Shown in pieces: positions 57,418 to 60,921 of a stretch of 60,921 nucleotides of DNA (position 1 is the stretch's first letter; each line of letters begins with the position of its first letter). The stretch is from Flavobacterium sp. (GTDB lineage Bacteria; Bacteroidota; Bacteroidia; Flavobacteriales; Flavobacteriaceae). The DNA is taken from assembly GCF_024710485.1 (NCBI RefSeq), contig NZ_JANJUQ010000002.1:1-60921 (forward strand), read 5' to 3'. The notes below the pieces were generated by a model. The model was not told where the DNA came from and ran no database searches. It saw nothing but the letters and a program-made list of their open reading frames with translations. A program made the translations under genes and the position numbers.

Positions 57418-58149
57418 ATGGGTAATAATGATTATTTGAGGCGATGGAATAAAAATAAAATTGCCAATTTATTATTAACTGCTTTCTTCATTGTTTCATT
57501 TATTGAAGTAACTGCGGAGTACAACGAAGATATGTATCTCATCTGGTTAACAAAACCGCTTATTTTACCTTTGTTGATGGCGTATTATATTAGACGTTCA
57601 GCTAAAGCTAATGTGTTTTTTTCAGTAGCATTGCTTTTTTGTTGGTTGGCTAATTTGTTTTTTATTGAGAGTACATGGAACTATATCCTCTTAGGAGTGG
57701 TTAGTTTTTTGGTATATCGAATATTAGTGATTGGTATTGTTTTAAAGAAAGTTAAAATGCCGAGTTTTTTCCCACTAATCATTGGTAGTATTCCTTTTTT
57801 GTTTATTTATGCTTCGGTAGCCATTTTTACTTTTAGTACATTAGGCGACAGCCTATATCTTTTTTTGGTTCAAGGTGCTTTTACCATTTTTTTAGGTGGT
57901 TTGAGTTTGGGGAATTATATGATGACTTCGAATAAACCCAACCGAATTTTATTTGTGAGTACCATATTGTTTGCTTTTAATCAGTTTGTTTTTTTACTTA
58001 GGTTTTATTACGAAGAGGCTAATTTATTTCAGGCCATATCCATGATTTTATTTGTATGGGCTCAATATTTATTGACAAAATACATGCTCAATACAGAGAA
58101 GCAAAAAAGTCGTTATCTTATTGTAAATAAGCTTAATGAAGTAGGCTGA
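57418..58149 (+). CDS. YhhN-like integral membrane protein, paralogue 1
   Basis: 243 residues with about seven or eight membrane helices. IWLTKPLILPLLMAYYIRRS has the KPL motif typical of the YhhN/TMEM86 lysoplasmalogenase family. VVSFLVYRILVIGIVLKK is the matching later block. The next gene encodes a similar protein, so this is a tandem duplication. An enzymatic role in ether-lipid breakdown is known only for animal members and is not assumed here. Confidence 0.65.
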   Translation: MGNNDYLRRWNKNKIANLLLTAFFIVSFIEVTAEYNEDMYLIWLTKPLILPLLMAYYIRRSAKANVFFSVALLFCWLANLFFIESTWNYILLGVVSFLVYRILVIGIVLKKVKMPSFFPLIIGSIPFLFIYASVAIFTFSTLGDSLYLFLVQGAFTIFLGGLSLGNYMMTSNKPNRILFVSTILFAFNQFVFLLRFYYEEANLFQAISMILFVWAQYLLTKYMLNTEKQKSRYLIVNKLNEVG

Positions 58150-58168
58150 TGCTTATAAAATTTTGGTT

Positions 58169-58852
58169 ATGCTCCAACAGAAAAACATATTGAACTATTT
58201 AACTATTGCTTTCTTTGGAGTTGGAGTGTTTGAGATTATTTCAGAATATTTGCAAAATACTTTGTTGATTTTTAGTTTAAAACCACTTATTACTATAATT
58301 CTTATTGTAATTTATTGTTTAGAGTCTAAACAGAAGAACAGAATTTTTGTACTCCTTTTACTTTTATCCTTAACAACCAATATTTTATTTATACCTAACA
58401 CGCCAGATTATTTGTATTATGCTTTAATCGTTTTTACTATCCACAGAATCTTGGTTGTATTTATGGTTTTCAGATTGCAAAAAATTAAAGATTATATTCC
58501 CTTTTTAATAGCAACACTGCCTTTTTTGCTGATTTTTTTCTACCTATTTATGGAAACAGCAGAAATTCCGGAGAGAAGCTTTTTACTCTTATTATTGCAA
58601 AATATACTTATTTCTATACTGTCCGGTTTGGCTTTATCCAGTTATGTGATGAATGACAACAAACAAAATTCGGTTCTGCTGATTTCTGTTTTGCTTTTTG
58701 TTATGTTGCAATTTATTGTTTTTATAGAAAAATACCTTTTGGTTAACGAATACACTTCAATCCTTCGTCCTTTGGCAATGACGTTTAATGTGTTGGCTTT
58801 CTTTTCGCTATACAAATATGTAATTCTTGCTGAAAAATCAAATGATAATTGA
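58169..58852 (+). CDS. YhhN-like integral membrane protein, paralogue 2
   Basis: 227 residues from ATG 58169 (TTG at 58163 also in frame). It has the same order of membrane helices as its upstream neighbour, with FSLKPLITIILIVIYCLESK in place of the KPL block and ALIVFTIHRILVVFMVFRLQ later. The two share little direct identity but the same layout. It lies 19 bp after the first copy and overlaps the end of the convergent phosphatase gene by 15 bp. Confidence 0.65.
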   Translation: MLQQKNILNYLTIAFFGVGVFEIISEYLQNTLLIFSLKPLITIILIVIYCLESKQKNRIFVLLLLLSLTTNILFIPNTPDYLYYALIVFTIHRILVVFMVFRLQKIKDYIPFLIATLPFLLIFFYLFMETAEIPERSFLLLLLQNILISILSGLALSSYVMNDNKQNSVLLISVLLFVMLQFIVFIEKYLLVNEYTSILRPLAMTFNVLAFFSLYKYVILAEKSNDN

Positions 58853-59752
58853 TTTTCCTTTTGAAATCAAAGATGTGTCGTCATCAAAATAAAAGTCAAT
58901 TCTTCCCAGATTGATACCATAACAACCAACCTGATTAACCAAGACATCTTGACCAACGACATTTTTTAAAACCGTTGGTTTGTCCAGAAAAGTATGGGTA
59001 TGACCACCAATAATCAAATCGATGTCTTTGGTTAACATGGCCAATTTCGTATCACAAATTTTATCCGGTTCATCCTTATATTTATAGCCTAGGTGCGACA
59101 AACAAATAACCAAATCACATTTCTTTTCCTGTTTCAGTATCCGGGACATATCCTGAGCTACCGTTAATGGATCGAGATAAACTGTTTCCTTGTAATTTTT
59201 TTTGTCTACCAAGCCGTCTAATCCAACGCCCAAACCGAAAATGCCCACTTTAATCCCGTCTTTATCTAGGATTTTATAAGGCTTCACATGTCCGTTCATG
59301 ATAGTGTTTTTGAAATCGTAATTGGCTGAAACAAATTCAAATGAAGCATGCGGTAATTGTGCATACAAGCCATCAATGCCATTGTCAAAATCGTGATTTC
59401 CGATGGTGGCCAAATCGTATTGCATCATACTCATCAACTTAAATTCTAATTCACCACCGTAGTAATTAAAATATGGCGTTCCCTGAAAAATATCTCCGGC
59501 ATCCAACAACAAAACGTTAGGATTTTCTTTTCGAATACTTTCAATCAAAGCGGCCCTTCTGGCCACCCCGCCCATATTTGGGTTTTTGGGATGATTGGCC
59601 GGAAAAGGATCTATATAACTGTGCACATCGTTGGTATGTAAAACCGTCAAATGTTTCGTATTTACTGATTTGAAACTGCTTAGTGATAAACCACCTAAAC
59701 CCAACAATGCAGATGTAGCAGCCGTTTTTTGTATAAAGTCTCTTCTTTTCAT
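58838..59752 (-). CDS. 5'-nucleotidase N-terminal metallophosphatase domain, Tat-type signal
   Basis: 304 residues. The signal MKRRDFIQKTAATSALLGLG has an RRDFIQK twin-arginine-like motif. The metallophosphatase core has all metal ligands: VLHTNDVHS, LLDAGDIFQGTP, IGNHDFDNG, ICLSHLGYK and IGGHTHTF. This is the UshA/5'-nucleotidase catalytic domain alone. The C-terminal substrate domain is encoded by the gene next upstream, one base away. Together they probably hydrolyse nucleotides in the periplasm. Confidence 0.88.
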   Translation of the reverse strand: MKRRDFIQKTAATSALLGLGGLSLSSFKSVNTKHLTVLHTNDVHSYIDPFPANHPKNPNMGGVARRAALIESIRKENPNVLLLDAGDIFQGTPYFNYYGGELEFKLMSMMQYDLATIGNHDFDNGIDGLYAQLPHASFEFVSANYDFKNTIMNGHVKPYKILDKDGIKVGIFGLGVGLDGLVDKKNYKETVYLDPLTVAQDMSRILKQEKKCDLVICLSHLGYKYKDEPDKICDTKLAMLTKDIDLIIGGHTHTFLDKPTVLKNVVGQDVLVNQVGCYGINLGRIDFYFDDDTSLISKGKSIII

Positions 59753-59753
59753 C

Positions 59754-60527
59754 TTACAATTCTTTATTGATTCTTTGGTCTTTTTCGGCTTTGATTACTT
59801 TATTGGCTTTAAAATAATCAATAATGATGTTGCGAAGCTTATAGTCTAAATCGTAACGTTCGGTAGCTTTTTTAAAGAAAAGCATATTGTCACCACCGTT
59901 CACTAAATAATCGGATGTAACTACGTAATAGGTTTTGGTGTTTTCTAAAGGTTGTCCATTCACTAAAATCGCTTTAGGTTGATTGTCTTTGCCGATGGTA
60001 AAAGTTAATCCCTTTAACGGATGTGGTTTTTTCTCTGCGATGATGTATTGTGTCATCTCCAAAATTTGTTCACCCTTTAAGCCTACCACTATAGCAGAGT
60101 TTTCGAATGGCATAATCTCGTAAGCATTGCGAGCCGTTACATCGCCTTTGGAAATGATGGTTCTGATACCGCCGTGATTGAGTAAACAAACGTCAATCTC
60201 CTTGTTTGCTCTCTTTTTGAAAATTACATTAGATTTTTCGAGTGTGATGTCTGACAGAAAATTGCCCATAGGAGTTTGCCATTCTCCTGATTTATCAATG
60301 GTTTCCGGAGCATTGGCCAAAACTAAACTTAAATCTTTATCGATATTTTCTCTGTAAGGTTTGATAAAGCTTTCAATTTGTTGGGCTTGTTGTTGGGCAT
60401 TATCACTCGCAGTTTCAGTCTGTTGGGTAATCCCAATTTCCTTACCTTCAATTCGAGTGACGAAGAATTTTTTTTCGGCACAAGAAGTTATAACCGTAAA
60501 TGTTAATAATAAAACAAAAAGTTTCAT
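59754..60527 (-). CDS. 5'-nucleotidase C-terminal domain lipoprotein
   Basis: 257 residues from ATG 60527, where a lipoprotein signal begins (MKLFVLLLTFTVITSCAEKK, lipobox cysteine about 16). The body is the 5_nucleotid_C domain: GEWQTPMGNFLSDITLEKS, NHGGIRTIISKGDVTAR, YYVVTSDYLVNGGDNML. This domain binds the nucleoside in UshA-type enzymes but has no metal site. The catalytic half is the next gene, so a normally single protein is split into two exported parts. Confidence 0.85.
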   Translation of the reverse strand: MKLFVLLLTFTVITSCAEKKFFVTRIEGKEIGITQQTETASDNAQQQAQQIESFIKPYRENIDKDLSLVLANAPETIDKSGEWQTPMGNFLSDITLEKSNVIFKKRANKEIDVCLLNHGGIRTIISKGDVTARNAYEIMPFENSAIVVGLKGEQILEMTQYIIAEKKPHPLKGLTFTIGKDNQPKAILVNGQPLENTKTYYVVTSDYLVNGGDNMLFFKKATERYDLDYKLRNIIIDYFKANKVIKAEKDQRINKEL

Positions 60528-60606
60528 TACAATTCTATAGTTTTTTAGATTTACCATCGCTTTTGGCTCTTATTTTTAGTAAATTTGCAATTCAAGTAAA
60601 AGTAGT

Positions 60607-60921
60607 ATGTTTTTAAATTACTTAAAGGATTTTTCAACAAAAAAAATAGTTAAAAAAAGGTTGTCAAATGTAAAGCATTTGACTTCAGAGGGTAAAATAA
60701 AAACTGTTGGAATTATCTTTGACGAATCGTATTTTAAAGAGCGTGAAGCTTTAGTTCAGGAGTTAATCCGAAACGGTATCGCTGAAAATATGATTAAAGT
60801 GTTGGTTTTTAAAGATAAGATTAAGAAAAACGAGCAATTTGATTATCCAACGTTCAGTCATAAAGATTTAAGTTGGCACGGGACTGTTGATAAAAAAGAA
60901 GTAAAAGATTTTATTGCAGAA
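60607..60921 (+). CDS. DUF6913-type protein, N-terminal part (runs off the window)
   Basis: 105 codons from ATG 60607 to the window edge, in frame throughout. MFLNYLKDFSTKKIVKKRLS, TVGIIFDESYFKEREALVQE and LSWHGTVDKKEVKDFI fit the DUF6913 family, small cytoplasmic proteins of Bacteroidetes with unknown function. TAAATTTG about 25 bp upstream is a good -7 box. It is divergent from the nucleotidase pair. Confidence 0.7.
   Translation, partial: MFLNYLKDFSTKKIVKKRLSNVKHLTSEGKIKTVGIIFDESYFKEREALVQELIRNGIAENMIKVLVFKDKIKKNEQFDYPTFSHKDLSWHGTVDKKEVKDFIAE

Overview
The window looks like a chromosome segment of a Flavobacteriaceae bacterium, most likely Flavobacterium. The DNA is AT-rich. Several promoters fit the Bacteroidetes pattern (TTTG, then TAnnTTTG about 19 bp downstream). 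Typical family genes are present: DUF3810, DUF983, DUF4197, DUF6495, DUF6913, the fused acyl-CoA mutase IcmF, TonB-dependent receptors and a 7TMR-DISM hybrid kinase.

Region 1 (1-14,410) is accessory DNA. It opens with the end of an IS21-family element (1-170) that cuts into an unknown gene. It is then bracketed by two near-identical 25-bp direct repeats (1035-1059 and 14207-14231). Just inside each repeat lies a copy of the same small DNA-binding-type gene: intact on the minus strand at 1288-1491, frameshifted on the plus strand at 13903-14079. Between them are an unrecognised 249-aa protein, a stand-alone family-A polymerase-like palm protein (2856-4403), and a tight five-gene operon (4565-10889). 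The operon encodes a MazG-type NTP pyrophosphohydrolase, a GIY-YIG/DUF2075 helicase/S24-peptidase fusion, an HNH endonuclease, an RNase H, and a UvrD-like helicase with an apparent embedded PD-(D/E)XK nuclease domain. I read this operon as a candidate, possibly undescribed, nucleic-acid defence system carried by an integrated element. The element continues with DUF3293, three unknown co-directional genes, and a noncoding block of stacked inverted repeats with four TGTTCAC-type half-sites (13509-13695). I see no integrase.

Region 2 (14,411-23,300) starts with a 33-residue cysteine-rich, metallothionein-like peptide directly upstream of a SigZ-type ECF sigma factor. It continues with a DUF3810 metallopeptidase-like membrane protein, PepD, and an iron-uptake neighbourhood (AraC regulator, DUF983, PepSY membrane protein, TonB-dependent siderophore receptor). 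The receptor promoter is flanked by two TTTAGAyTAA-type palindromes.

Region 3 (23,300-60,921) is ordinary chromosomal housekeeping: prfA, pyrF, a BtuF-like binding protein, icmF, an alpha-oxoamine synthase, a hybrid histidine kinase, rdgB, a DEAD-box helicase with a DbpA-type RNA-binding domain, trmH, a cysteine-free CobB sirtuin, purB, guaB, a TPR histidine kinase, an HMG-CoA lyase-like gene, pyrD, nadC, a YihY/BrkB membrane protein, priA, a LytTR response regulator, rpsF-rpsR-rplI, ligA, two YhhN-like membrane paralogues, and a 5'-nucleotidase split into two genes. Intergenic DNA in this part holds a dispersed repeat family and degenerate 7-10-bp tandem repeats just upstream of several housekeeping genes. 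I found no tRNA, rRNA or CRISPR array.
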